DNA of 54,423 nt from Phenylobacterium aquaticum (GCA_947378305.1 CANCJJ010000017.1:1-54423); one strand, 5' to 3'; shown: positions 27,977 through 36,650, counted from the stretch's first letter. A program made the numbers and translations. The notes: generated by a model from the sequence alone, not told the origin.

Positions 27977-28546
27977 TCAGAACGTAAAGACAGGCTCGGC
28001 CTCAAAACCCGCAAGGACCGGCGGGGCTGCATCAAAACCAATCCTGTGACCGATCCCGTCCGCATGCTTTATGAACAGGCAGGCGCGCCCCATAGGCCCA
28101 TGACGTTCAATCACTGCGAGGCGTCCCTCAGGGGCAAGAGCTTCAAGCCATTGGGGTGGGACCCGAGCCACGGCACCTTCTACGACGATCAGGTCATAGT
28201 CCTTGCCCGGCAGAGCGCAGAGGTCCTGCCCATCATGAGCGGTGACAGCCACCCCGCAATATTGCAGCACAGCAGCCGCATAGGGTGCTGAAATGGCAAG
28301 CGCCCTCTCCCCCTGGACCGGCTCAGCCAGCTGGAGAAGCTTGGCCACAGCCCGGGGATTCAGGAGGAACCGACCTGGCGCATATTCGACCGAGGCATCT
28401 GCATAGGCGAGATGCGCCTTGCCTTGGGGCACGAAGGTCTCGCGGGGGATGGTCCGCATGGCATCATGAATGCGAATATCTGTAACATCCGAAGGCCGGA
28501 CCTGGCTCTCAACCATATTCAGGCGGGCGGCAGAGAAATCAGCCAT
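27977..28546 (-). CDS. Pcm-like (protein-L-isoaspartate O-methyltransferase family) protein, probably not catalytic
   Basis: This 189-residue protein begins like the alphaproteobacterial Pcm-like group that sits beside tolC ('MADFSAARLNMVESQVRPSDVTDIRIHDAMR'), with 'FVPQGKAHLAYADASVEYAPGRFLLNPRAVAKLLQLAE'. Where a methyltransferase has the glycine-rich SAM loop (VLDVGxGTGY), this protein has 'ALAISAPYAAAVLQYCG'. Later strands remain ('DLIVVEGAVARVPPQWLEALAPEGRLAVIE'). Loss of the loop suggests it cannot bind SAM normally; a repair function is therefore doubtful. It is probably transcribed with tolC. No strong ribosome site precedes its ATG. Confidence 0.75.
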   Translation of the reverse strand: MADFSAARLNMVESQVRPSDVTDIRIHDAMRTIPRETFVPQGKAHLAYADASVEYAPGRFLLNPRAVAKLLQLAEPVQGERALAISAPYAAAVLQYCGVAVTAHDGQDLCALPGKDYDLIVVEGAVARVPPQWLEALAPEGRLAVIERHGPMGRACLFIKHADGIGHRIGFDAAPPVLAGFEAEPVFTF

Positions 28547-28684
28547 GATCTAAGGGTCCCAAGGTTCGAATTACCGGGGGTTATAGGGCCTCCAGACGGC
28601 TTTAGGCAATGCGAAGCTGTGTCAGAGATTGCCGGAAGCGCCGCCATCTGATAGCCAACGCCCTCCCCGGCGAAAATCCGGCAT

Positions 28685-28758
28685 GGCCTGATGGCGGAGT
28701 GGTTACGTAGCGGACTGCAAATCCGTGCACCCCGGTTCGATTCCGGGTCAGGCCTCCA
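28685..28758 (+). tRNA. tRNA-Cys (GCA)
   Basis: The 74 bases fold into a full cloverleaf. The acceptor stem pairs GGCCTGA (28685-28691) with TCAGGCC (28748-28754), the discriminator is T, as expected for tRNA-Cys, and CCA is encoded at 28756-28758. The anticodon stem-loop GGACTGCAAATCC gives anticodon GCA. The T arm is CCCGG-TTCGATT-CCGGG. It is divergent from the pcm-like gene and followed by an intergenic spacer. Confidence 0.96.
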
Positions 28759-28895
28759 ACCTTCCCTAGATTTCTGATCTGGCTTGTCACCCGCATTGGG
28801 TGATATGGCCGAATTCTGGTGGGAATCCCCACCATTACAGAGACGAATCGGGTCCGGATGTCTGGGCTCGGTCACGACCTGGGGAGGCCAATGGC

Positions 28896-29756
28896 ATGCT
28901 TACTGAAATAGACCGGGTCCTCCTGGCCACCCCGGACGCCGAGGCCGCAGCAAGGAAGTGGATCACCAACCTTGGTGCCGAAGTCGTAGGCCGGGACCGG
29001 GTATCCGACCTCGGCGCAAGCCGAATTGTCCTTCGGGCTGGCACCTCAGATATCGAAATTCTGGAACCTGACGGAACGGGCAGAATTCAAACCGCCCTGT
29101 CCAGGCGGGGACGTGCCCACTTGTTTGCGGCAGGCGCGGCCTCACCGGACCCTGCAGCCGTTGCCAGGACAGCCCGGGCGTCCGGAGCAGATCACCGTGA
29201 GGCGGATGGCCGCCAATACCTGACCCTGACCCTCGAAGGGGCTCCGATCGAATTCGTGATTTCACCCCAGGCTGAGCGCGAACCCGCGGGAAAGATCGAT
29301 TTTCTCTACGAAGCCACCATCCTGGCGGCGGATCAGGCCGCCGCCGTGGCCAAGATCCGGGATGCCTTTGGTCTGGACCCGGCGAGCTTCACCACGATTA
29401 CGTCGGAATTGTTTGGCTATACCGGCGTGCTTACCCTGTTTGAGGCGGGACGCCTGCACCGGTTCGAGGTCATCACGCCAATAGATCGCGACAAGACCAT
29501 GGGACGCTACCATGCCAAGGAAGGCACCGGGTTCTACATGGCCTTTGCAGAAGCGCCGGACATGGGGGCCATTGAACGGGCCGCAGGCGGGGTCGGGATT
29601 ACCATTGACCGTCCCGCAGAGCGCTCACCTGAGCTCAACTCAGACCAACTCTGGCTGCACCCGCAATCCCTGGGCGGCATGATGTTGGGTGTCTCCCGAC
29701 CGACCATGGCCTGGCAGTGGTCAGGCCACCCGGAGCGGGTGAACAGGATCGATTAG
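28896..29756 (+). CDS. VOC/glyoxalase-fold protein
   Basis: The 286-residue protein has a vicinal-oxygen-chelate fold: the 'IDRVLLATPDAEAAARKWITNLGAEVVGRDRVSDLGASRIVLRAGTSDIEILEP' segment is typical, and a second, weaker repeat follows ('IDFLYEATILAADQAAAVAKIRDAFGLDP'). VOC proteins include glyoxalase, dioxygenase and epimerase enzymes that use a metal, but the metal His/Glu set cannot be assigned from this sequence. GGGGAGG lies 8 bases before the ATG. The gene ends 4 bases inside the convergent phospholipase-like gene. The substrate is unknown. Confidence 0.7.
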   Translation: MLTEIDRVLLATPDAEAAARKWITNLGAEVVGRDRVSDLGASRIVLRAGTSDIEILEPDGTGRIQTALSRRGRAHLFAAGAASPDPAAVARTARASGADHREADGRQYLTLTLEGAPIEFVISPQAEREPAGKIDFLYEATILAADQAAAVAKIRDAFGLDPASFTTITSELFGYTGVLTLFEAGRLHRFEVITPIDRDKTMGRYHAKEGTGFYMAFAEAPDMGAIERAAGGVGITIDRPAERSPELNSDQLWLHPQSLGGMMLGVSRPTMAWQWSGHPERVNRID

Positions 29757-30850
29757 CGCGTCGTCTGAGGATTGCGCCGGGCAATGCCTTGTCCCGGCAG
29801 ATGCGCCTCGTAGGGACCGATGTGGGGATCGGGCGTCATATAATCGGTGGAAACATATTGCGCCCCACTCGAAAAGGCGGCGATTTGACGGGTGCGATCG
29901 CCCGTACGGGCCTCGAGGGTGTCCGCGTCCGCCCGGGTCCGGACAATCAAACCGGCCTTGAGGGCTGCGGCAATCCGGGCCTTGAGCTCGACGGGCTCGT
30001 TCAGGGTAATGTAACCGGCCATGGGAGAGGTTTCTTCCACATTGACGAACATGACGCGGCCCTCAAGACCACGGCGGGTGCCCCGGTAAATGTCCGCCTT
30101 GGCCTGACCCTCGTCCATGGCAAACATGACCTTGCCCCTCGCCTCCCTCAAACGCGGCCAGTTTCCAGCGGCGGCGGCTTCCCGCAGGGTGGGATAATGG
30201 CCCTGAACCCGGTCGGGGGTGATAAGGGACTTGGCCGGAAAAACTGAGCGGATTTCCGCGTCAATGGAATCCATGGCTAGGGCATCGAATGGCAAGAGCG
30301 GCGTCGCCCCGGGCACCGCGATATTGTCTTCCTTCAAGTTCATAATAATCAGAATGGGGACATGCCCAGGATGGGCGACGGACCAGGACCGGACCTCCTT
30401 CAGGCAGGTTACAAAGGTCTGGCAGACGCTTCGATAGTCAATATCCGGGACATGCATAACCTTGAGTCCAGGCGAGAGCATGGCAGCAGACTCATAGGGT
30501 GGAGCCTTACCAGCGGCCATTTTCAGACCAAGGGGATTGGCATAGCGCCCCCCCTTGGGATCATAGACGTAATCAAGCTCAAGCTGCCGGGCACCCGCGG
30601 TAAGTTGGGTCGTCAGCGAGGGCTTGGCATAGTCAAGGCTTTGGGCGGCCTTTGGATTGATCCGGGCCAGCATGGCCATTTCTGGCAGCGAAATGGCGGC
30701 CTTGTAACTATTATGGGTTCCGATCACCTGAATAGCGGTCATGGGCAGGGCATTCACCGCCTCGACCCGGCATCCGGACTTACCCGAAGGCTTTTCGAGG
30801 TCGCAATTCGCCGCAATCGACAAGGCCGCTGCGAGCAGGGTGGACATCAT
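29753..30850 (-). CDS. PI-PLC C1-like phosphodiesterase domain protein, exported
   Basis: The protein has 365 residues with a short signal peptide (MMSTLLAAALSIAANC). The phosphatidylinositol-phospholipase-C-like TIM barrel is recognised by 'IQVIGTHNSYK' (catalytic His and Ca-binding Asn), 'ARQLELDYVYDPKGG' (Glu and Asp ligands), 'LKVMHVPDIDYRSVC' (second His) and 'VPILIIMNLKEDN'. Relatives with both His and the Asp/Glu set cleave phosphodiester headgroups; the physiological substrate is not known. The start overlaps the Nudix gene by 4 bases (ATGA), and the end overlaps the VOC gene on the other strand. Confidence 0.8.
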   Translation of the reverse strand: MMSTLLAAALSIAANCDLEKPSGKSGCRVEAVNALPMTAIQVIGTHNSYKAAISLPEMAMLARINPKAAQSLDYAKPSLTTQLTAGARQLELDYVYDPKGGRYANPLGLKMAAGKAPPYESAAMLSPGLKVMHVPDIDYRSVCQTFVTCLKEVRSWSVAHPGHVPILIIMNLKEDNIAVPGATPLLPFDALAMDSIDAEIRSVFPAKSLITPDRVQGHYPTLREAAAAGNWPRLREARGKVMFAMDEGQAKADIYRGTRRGLEGRVMFVNVEETSPMAGYITLNEPVELKARIAAALKAGLIVRTRADADTLEARTGDRTRQIAAFSSGAQYVSTDYMTPDPHIGPYEAHLPGQGIARRNPQTTR

Positions 30851-31335
30851 GACAGGCGCTCCAGGGGTGAAATGACCAAGGGGGGATCAGGAAAGCATCC
30901 GGCCAAGAGCTCCGGAAGCAGATCCAGAAGACGCTCCGGATAGACCGGGTCCGGACAGGACTTCAGGTCCGCAAGGCTCCACCAGCAGAGGTCGTCCACC
31001 AGATCGTTCTCGTGAGGTTCCCACCCTTCGCGACTGGGCTCTAGGCCTGCGCAGCGTGCAAAAAGGTAAGTTTCGCGCAGGAGGACCCGCTCCCCACTCG
31101 GCAGGTGTCCTGTCGCATCGCGAAGCCAGACTTGGGGGCCCAGGACCACATCCGAAAATCCGGTTTCCTCGGCGATTTCGCGAAGGGCACCCGCATTTAT
31201 AGACTCGCCGGGCTCCAGGCCGCCGCCAACCGTGAACCAGGCAGGGATACCGTCGGCGACCATTCTGCCCCTCATCAGCAAAAGCCGATCCATGGGGTCT
31301 AGCAGGAGAATCCGCACTGTTTTGCGCTCACGCAA
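30847..31335 (-). CDS. Nudix hydrolase
   Basis: The 162-residue protein has the Nudix box with the G-x5-E-x7-REUxEExGU pattern: 'GGLEPGESINAGALREIAEETGF' reads G, E, RE, EE, G at the correct spacing. Such enzymes hydrolyse nucleoside diphosphates linked to another moiety; substrate is unpredictable here. The frame begins with TTG at 31335 with AGGA nine bases upstream; a later GTG is a weaker alternative. It is translated ahead of, and coupled to, the PI-PLC-like gene. The N-terminal 'TVRILLLDPMDRLLLMRGRM' strand is normal. Confidence 0.88.
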   Translation of the reverse strand: MRERKTVRILLLDPMDRLLLMRGRMVADGIPAWFTVGGGLEPGESINAGALREIAEETGFSDVVLGPQVWLRDATGHLPSGERVLLRETYLFARCAGLEPSREGWEPHENDLVDDLCWWSLADLKSCPDPVYPERLLDLLPELLAGCFPDPPLVISPLERLS

Positions 31336-31376
31336 GTGTCGTCATCCTGATTTTATATCCTGCGGGGCCCTGGGTC

Positions 31377-31823
31377 CTATTTGGGCATCTTGTTCAAAGT
31401 CTTCTCGAGTCCTTCGAGGACAACGCGATGAACAGCCGGTCCGGCATCTGAGCGATGCAGCATGCGAATGGCATCAATGTGGACCTGAACAATCCTCAGC
31501 TCGCGGTCACCGATCCCTGTCGACCGGTCAATTGCCTCACAAAGAGAAATTGCAGCCTCGGCCAGACTTCCATCCTTCTCGACAGCCGAGAGCCCGACGA
31601 TTTCGGATGAAATCCGATAGATTTCCTCGCCATCGAATTGCCCGTTCTTGTAGGCCCCTTCGATCTTTTCAACGAGTTCGTCGATTTTTTCGAGGATGAC
31701 ATCCTTCTTTTCCTCGACGATTGCGTTCGCATTCAAAAGGGCTCTCTCGATGGTCAGCCCCCCGACCTCTTCAATGAGCATCGACAGTTTCGGCTTCACA
31801 GCATATTTTTTTACCGATTTCAT
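31377..31823 (-). CDS. Small helical protein of unknown function, coupled to a receiver gene
   Basis: I do not recognise a named domain with certainty. The 148 residues are mostly charged helices: a basic start (MKSVKKYAVKPKL), a conserved-looking 'GGLTIERALLNANAIVEEKKDVILEKIDELVEKIE', and C-terminal 'VQVHIDAIRMLHRSDAGPAVHRVVLEGLEKTL'. The His in the C-terminal helix is not in an obvious Hpt motif (HxxKG). I recall similar small proteins beside chemotaxis or receiver genes in alphaproteobacteria, but this is unverified. It overlaps the upstream receiver gene (ATGA), so the two are translated together and probably interact. Confidence 0.6.
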   Translation of the reverse strand: MKSVKKYAVKPKLSMLIEEVGGLTIERALLNANAIVEEKKDVILEKIDELVEKIEGAYKNGQFDGEEIYRISSEIVGLSAVEKDGSLAEAAISLCEAIDRSTGIGDRELRIVQVHIDAIRMLHRSDAGPAVHRVVLEGLEKTLNKMPK

Positions 31824-32413
31824 GCTGTTGTCGCCTCTGATACGGGGTCAATTTCGCTAGGGTTTTCAGAGTGGTCTGACGTTTCAGCAACGTCGCCCTG
31901 CTTGTTTTGGTCCTCACGACGGCGACCGGCACCGAACTCTGCCGGGGGATCAACCTTATGGAACCGGCGATCTGGCCCGATGTAGTCATCTGTTTCGATA
32001 AAGGCTCGCTTGGAATTCGCAACCCAGACAATGCGCTCCAGAATGATCTTGGGCGTGATTGGCTTGGCGATGATGTAATTCGCGCCACAATCCCGCGCGC
32101 GAATGACATGTTTCCGGCGCGTGTGACCCGTGATGACAATGACGGGTGTCAGCTTGAGCTGCTCATCGGATTCATTGCGGATCCACCGAACAAAATCATA
32201 GCCGTCCAGGTCGGGCATGGTGGATTCGGTGAAAATCAGATCGAAGACGTGATGCCGGCACTTTTCCATAGCTTCTTCGGCACTGCTCACGCGCACAAGA
32301 TTGCGCATGCCAAAGCCTTCAAGAACGCCGCCAAGAAGATCGAGGGTCAGGGCATTGCTATCGACCAGCAAAGCCCAGGCCCTATCCAGATTTATCCGTT
32401 CATGTTGATTCAT
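31820..32413 (-). CDS. Receiver-domain protein with Glu at the phosphoacceptor site
   Basis: This 197-residue protein has an N-terminal receiver (about 10-135) and a charged disordered tail. The usual phosphoacceptor Asp is replaced by Glu63 ('FDLIFTESTMPDLDG'), the acidic pair is D18-S19 rather than D-D, while Thr95 ('VIVITGHTRR') and Lys117 ('IIAKPITP') are kept. It therefore may mimic a permanently active receiver or act as a fixed adaptor. The segment 'YIGPDRRFHKVDPP' after the domain looks like a conserved interaction motif. GGAG lies 6 bases before the chosen ATG; a longer frame to 32452 adds 13 residues. The downstream helical gene overlaps it by 4 bases. Confidence 0.75.
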   Translation of the reverse strand: MNQHERINLDRAWALLVDSNALTLDLLGGVLEGFGMRNLVRVSSAEEAMEKCRHHVFDLIFTESTMPDLDGYDFVRWIRNESDEQLKLTPVIVITGHTRRKHVIRARDCGANYIIAKPITPKIILERIVWVANSKRAFIETDDYIGPDRRFHKVDPPAEFGAGRRREDQNKQGDVAETSDHSENPSEIDPVSEATTA

Positions 32414-32532
32414 GGTGGACTCCGAAACACACGGCACACCAGACCTTAGCATATTTCGAACTGAAGGAACGAAAACTCTGATCCCCAGGGGATGACCTTG
32501 GGGTGGGCTTGATACAGTTTGGAACCCGCCGA

Positions 32533-34377
32533 TCAGGGCTTGCGCTTAGCTCCCTTGAAGGGCTTTCCAGGCCCGCCATGCGGCCGTGGCGTGCCACCCT
32601 TTGGGGGCCCCTTGAAAGGCGGTCTCGGCGGCCGAGGGTCATCATTTCCCTTACGATGGAATGGCTTACCACCACCAGGCGGCTTTCGGGGTCCGCCCTC
32701 TTCACGTCGACCGCCGCCTTCTGGACGTCCACCTGGAGGGGCGGAGGGTTCAATCTTTATCTCGTCCGCCTCGGTGACTCGAACCGAGGTGGCAAACTTG
32801 CCCGCAGCCTCATTGGAAATCTCGAACTTTGTCTCGCGGTCAAAAATACGAATCGATCCGATATCCTTCTTGGTCACATGGCCAAGGCGACAGATGAGCG
32901 GGATCAGCCATTTGGGGTCAGCATTGTTTGCACGCCCCACGGTCACCCGGAACCAGGTCACATCGTCCGGATTCAGGCGTTCGGGACGCCCAACAGGCCC
33001 GAAATCGCGCTCTTCACGCTCGGGACGCCACTTTTCGCCCTTGGCAGGACGAGGCTGGGAATCCCGCGGATCATCATAGAGGTCTTCGGGAGACGGCAGA
33101 CGCTTGCGATAAAGCCGGATCAGGGCTGCGGCGACGACCTCAGGGGTCATGCTCTCAAGCACCCGGGCCGCCAGGGCGAGGTCTTCCTCGGTCGCTGGTT
33201 CCGCCAGGATTGGATCTTCCAGGAGGCGTACCTGATCGCGGGCCCGAATCTCGTCTGCACTCGGGGGGCCGCGCCATTCGGCCTCGATATGAGCGGATGC
33301 CAAGAGCTGCTCAGCCTTCCGGCGGCGGGTGTAGGGAACCAGCAGGATCGAAACACCCTTTTTACCCGCCCGACCGGTTCGTCCAGACCTGTGCAGCAAA
33401 CCCGCCTTGTTCACGGGCAGGTCGGCGTGGATCACGAGCCCGAGATCGGGCAGGTCGAGACCGCGAGCGGCGACATCGGTCGCAACGCAAACCCGGGCAT
33501 GACCATCCCGAAGCGCTTGCAAGGCGTCAGAGCGTTCCCGCTGGCCGAGTTCACCGGACAGGGTGACCACCGAGAAACCACGCTCGCGAAGAGCCGCGTG
33601 CATGTGGCGGACCCCGTCGCGGGTGTTGCAAAATACGAGGGCACCGGGGGCCTCGAAATAGCGAAGAACATTGACGACCGCATGCTCGACTTCATTCGGA
33701 GCGACCCGAATGGCCTGATACTCAATGTCCCCATGGGCCTGGTTGCGCGTGACCGTATCGATCCGCAGGGCATCGGTCTGATAGCGCCGGGCAAGTCCGG
33801 CAATTTCCTTGGCAATGGTGGCGGAGAACATCAGGGTCCGGCGACCCGCGGGGGCGGAATCCAGGATTTCCTCGAGGTCTTCCCGGAAGCCCATATCGAG
33901 CATTTCGTCAGCCTCATCGAGGACAACAACCCGCAGGGAACCCAGATCGAGGTTACCACGTTCCAGGTGATCCTTAAGCCGCCCTGGGGTGCCCACAACA
34001 ATATGGCAACCGGCCGACAGGGCGCGTTGCTCACGGCGGGGGTCCATGCCACCCACGCACGAGACGACCGATGCGCCCGTTTCCTTGTAGAGCCAGGTCA
34101 GCTCGGTGCTCACCTGGATGGCCAGTTCCCGGGTCGGCGCGATCACAAGGGCAAGCGGTGCCACAGCATATCCGAATTTTTCGGCACCCCCCAGCAGGGT
34201 GGGCCCTGCTGCCAGACCAAAGGCCACAGTCTTGCCAGACCCCGTCTGGGCGGACACCAGCAGGTCTCGACCTTCGGCCTCTGCGGCGAGAACAGCATCC
34301 TGTACCGGCGTGGGTTCTGCATAGCCCTGGGCGGCCAAAGCCCTTGCGAGCGCATCAGGTAAGACGGGAAACGGCAT
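32533..34377 (-). CDS. DEAD-box RNA helicase with DbpA-type RNA-binding domain
   Basis: This ATP-dependent RNA helicase of 614 residues has all core motifs: Q motif 'GYAEPTPVQDAVL', Walker A 'VSAQTGSGKTVAF', 'VLDEADEMLDMGF', 'LMFSATI', and 'LLHRSGRTGRAGKKG'. After the helicase core (about 1-370) comes the DbpA-type RRM-like domain ('WFRVTVGRANNADPKWLIPLICRLGHVTKKDIGSIRIF', about 485-560) and a Pro/Gly/Lys-rich basic tail that probably binds RNA. DbpA works in 50S assembly by reading hairpin 92 of 23S rRNA; the group is wider, so the exact role is a guess. AAGGA supports the start. Confidence 0.88.
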   Translation of the reverse strand: MPFPVLPDALARALAAQGYAEPTPVQDAVLAAEAEGRDLLVSAQTGSGKTVAFGLAAGPTLLGGAEKFGYAVAPLALVIAPTRELAIQVSTELTWLYKETGASVVSCVGGMDPRREQRALSAGCHIVVGTPGRLKDHLERGNLDLGSLRVVVLDEADEMLDMGFREDLEEILDSAPAGRRTLMFSATIAKEIAGLARRYQTDALRIDTVTRNQAHGDIEYQAIRVAPNEVEHAVVNVLRYFEAPGALVFCNTRDGVRHMHAALRERGFSVVTLSGELGQRERSDALQALRDGHARVCVATDVAARGLDLPDLGLVIHADLPVNKAGLLHRSGRTGRAGKKGVSILLVPYTRRRKAEQLLASAHIEAEWRGPPSADEIRARDQVRLLEDPILAEPATEEDLALAARVLESMTPEVVAAALIRLYRKRLPSPEDLYDDPRDSQPRPAKGEKWRPEREERDFGPVGRPERLNPDDVTWFRVTVGRANNADPKWLIPLICRLGHVTKKDIGSIRIFDRETKFEISNEAAGKFATSVRVTEADEIKIEPSAPPGGRPEGGGRREEGGPRKPPGGGKPFHRKGNDDPRPPRPPFKGPPKGGTPRPHGGPGKPFKGAKRKP

Positions 34378-34499
34378 GGAATATTCCTTGGGCGCGCGTG
34401 ACACACACATGAGACGCGGGGCGGGGTTCATGAGCCCATGCGGGCACCTGAGCAAGTGTTGAGTTCAAACTTTGCAGAATTTTGACGTGGATCGAAGAC

Positions 34500-36650
34500 T
34501 TAAGCGGCTTTTTGCAGCTCGAGCTTAACCCGCTCTGCCAGGGTCTTGATATCGATTGGCTTGGCCAGGAAGGTAATATTGGCCTCTCCCTCGAGCAGAT
34601 TTGAGAACTCGGCCTCCGCATAACCGGAAATGAACATGACAGAGGCCCCGGCCAGATAGGCCTTTGCGGCCTTGAGCAAGTCCGGTCCCTGCATGCCCGG
34701 CATGACGACATCCGAAATCATCAGATCAATGGTGCCCGCGTTTTCTTTCGCAAGGGCCAGGGCCTCCTCACCGCTGGCGGCCTCAATCACATCATAGCCA
34801 CGGGCCCGAAGCAGCTTTGCCGCGACTATGCGAACCGCGTCCTCGTCTTCGACAAACAGGATCCGTCCCGCGCCAGACAAGTCTCGAGCCTGAGGACGAA
34901 CGGGGCGAGCCTGGTAGGGTGAGGCAAGACGAGGCTCAGCCTGAACTGCCGGGACGTGAACGGGCAGGAAGATTCGAAAGGCAGCCCCCTCCCCGAGCTT
35001 GGACGCCACGGCAATCCAGCCATCAGACTGTTTGACAATGCCATAAACGGTTGCAAGTCCCAGCCCGGTCCCCTCGCCGACAGGCTTGGTCGTGAAGAAC
35101 GGGTCGAAGATCTTATCAATCACCTCGCCGCTGATCCCGGCACTGTCGTCGGACACTTCGATCAAGGCCTGCTCCTGCCGGGCATCCGCATAGCCAAGCG
35201 CCTGGGCCTCCATGGCCGAAAGTCTGGCCGTACGAATGGTCACGGTGGAGCCGCCATGGCTGCGGATGGCGTCCCTGGCATTGACAGCGAGATTCATGAC
35301 GGCGGTTTCCAGCTGCCCCCTGTCCGCCCGAACCAGGGGCAGGTTCCGCCCATATTCGGTGTTGAGGGTGACATCTTCCTGCAAGACACGACGCAGCAGA
35401 ACCTCGAATTCGCTTATGAGCTCACCAAGATCGAGTATTTCCCGCTGGACCGTCTGCTTCCGCGAGAAGGCCAGCAGCTTTCGGACCAGGTCTGCAGCAC
35501 GGGTGGAGGTCTGGCGGATCTGGTTCAGTCCTTCATAGGATGGATCGCCCACGGGATGGCGCTGTGCCAGCTCATCGAGTTGCATCAGTATGGCCATAAG
35601 CAGGTTGTTGAAATCGTGTGCCACCCCACCCGCCAACTGACCGATGGCCTGCATTTTCTGGCTCTGGGCCAGCTGCAGCTCGATCTGCTTCTGTTCGGAG
35701 ACATCAACGAGATAGGCCACCCAGCGGCGATCGGACCTTGCAAGATAGAGGTGGGCCACCCGCCCCGGATCCAGGGCAAGTCGCACCTCAATCGCTTCGC
35801 CGGGATGACGCCCCTCAGAGAGCTTTTGTTCAGCTTCCGAACGGGAGGCAGGTTCGATCAGGTCTCCAAAGACGCTTCCTACGCCAGCATAGCCGGGAAT
35901 GCTGGCCAGGGTCGGATTGGCCTCAATGATCTTGGCCAGAAGGGGGTCATCACCTTCGAGGAGGGCCGCTCCGAACGGCGAAGCCGCCGCGAAGGCATCC
36001 AGGCCTCTTGTCAGCGGTCTATCGGTGATCAGCGGTTCGGATAGCCCTGCGTCTGATCCGGCAGCGAGACCCGGCGCACCCAGGACCGGCCGGACGCGAA
36101 TGAGAAAGCGACCAGGCCCCAGCAGATCAATTACCGCAGGATGGTCACCCGTCAGACCGCGAAGGACTGCCTTCCCCGTCTTTCCCTGTCGCGCCCGAGC
36201 AAGTCCGGCATAGAGACTGGTCGTCGCACTCACCGACGGAGGCAGGTGGTGGCCGGCTCCGAAATGGGCTGTCCAATGGGCGTTGGAGGCCAGAACCTGA
36301 CCCGCGGACCCAATGAGGGCCGCCGGATCGTCAAGGACCCGAAGCAGGGGGCCAGCCTGATCATCCGCCAAGGGGGCTGTCCAGCCAAGGACGCGAAGGA
36401 CCGCAAGGCCAACAAGGGTCAGCAGGGTCAGGCCCAAAGGCAGGATGAGCGGCAGTCTGCCGTCGGAACCACCACCAGCGGCCAGGACGCCGACAAGGAC
36501 CAGAACGAGACATAGTCCGAGCCCGAAGGGCACGAGGAGCCGATCAAGGCGGATGCCTAAGATTACGCGACGATCAGGCATTGCCATGTTTGGCCCCAGG
36601 CCGTGGTGAGCGGCGCGGGGCCCTGCCCCGTCCGAATCAAGCCGTATCAT
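34500..36650 (-). CDS. cckA: Hybrid histidine kinase CckA
   Basis: CckA passes phosphate through ChpT to CtrA and CpdR and so controls the cell cycle and flagellar genes. The 716 residues have two membrane helices (about 36-58 and 66-84), PAS-like regions (about 100-190, 230-318), the H-box with His345 (GGVAHDFNNLLMAI), the ATPase domain (about 440-565) and a C-terminal receiver (about 595-716) with Asp647 (MISDVVMPG). The first glycine of the G1 box is replaced by serine (SDDSAGI). GAGGG lies 6 bases before the ATG at 36650. It follows flhB by 52 bases, the same order as in Caulobacter, which with domain layout makes the call firm. Confidence 0.92.
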   Translation of the reverse strand: MIRLDSDGAGPRAAHHGLGPNMAMPDRRVILGIRLDRLLVPFGLGLCLVLVLVGVLAAGGGSDGRLPLILPLGLTLLTLVGLAVLRVLGWTAPLADDQAGPLLRVLDDPAALIGSAGQVLASNAHWTAHFGAGHHLPPSVSATTSLYAGLARARQGKTGKAVLRGLTGDHPAVIDLLGPGRFLIRVRPVLGAPGLAAGSDAGLSEPLITDRPLTRGLDAFAAASPFGAALLEGDDPLLAKIIEANPTLASIPGYAGVGSVFGDLIEPASRSEAEQKLSEGRHPGEAIEVRLALDPGRVAHLYLARSDRRWVAYLVDVSEQKQIELQLAQSQKMQAIGQLAGGVAHDFNNLLMAILMQLDELAQRHPVGDPSYEGLNQIRQTSTRAADLVRKLLAFSRKQTVQREILDLGELISEFEVLLRRVLQEDVTLNTEYGRNLPLVRADRGQLETAVMNLAVNARDAIRSHGGSTVTIRTARLSAMEAQALGYADARQEQALIEVSDDSAGISGEVIDKIFDPFFTTKPVGEGTGLGLATVYGIVKQSDGWIAVASKLGEGAAFRIFLPVHVPAVQAEPRLASPYQARPVRPQARDLSGAGRILFVEDEDAVRIVAAKLLRARGYDVIEAASGEEALALAKENAGTIDLMISDVVMPGMQGPDLLKAAKAYLAGASVMFISGYAEAEFSNLLEGEANITFLAKPIDIKTLAERVKLELQKAA

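Noticed and set aside
32481..32493. ATCCCC-A-GGGGAT palindrome after the helicase gene as a terminator
   Set aside because: A one-base loop cannot form a hairpin, and the alternative 5-bp stem with an 11-base loop has no real U-tract.
32503..34362. Open frame of over 600 codons on the + strand, antisense to the RNA helicase
   Set aside because: The minus-strand helicase has every DEAD-box motif, while this frame gives a low-complexity product without domains. Long antisense frames are expected in GC-rich genes.
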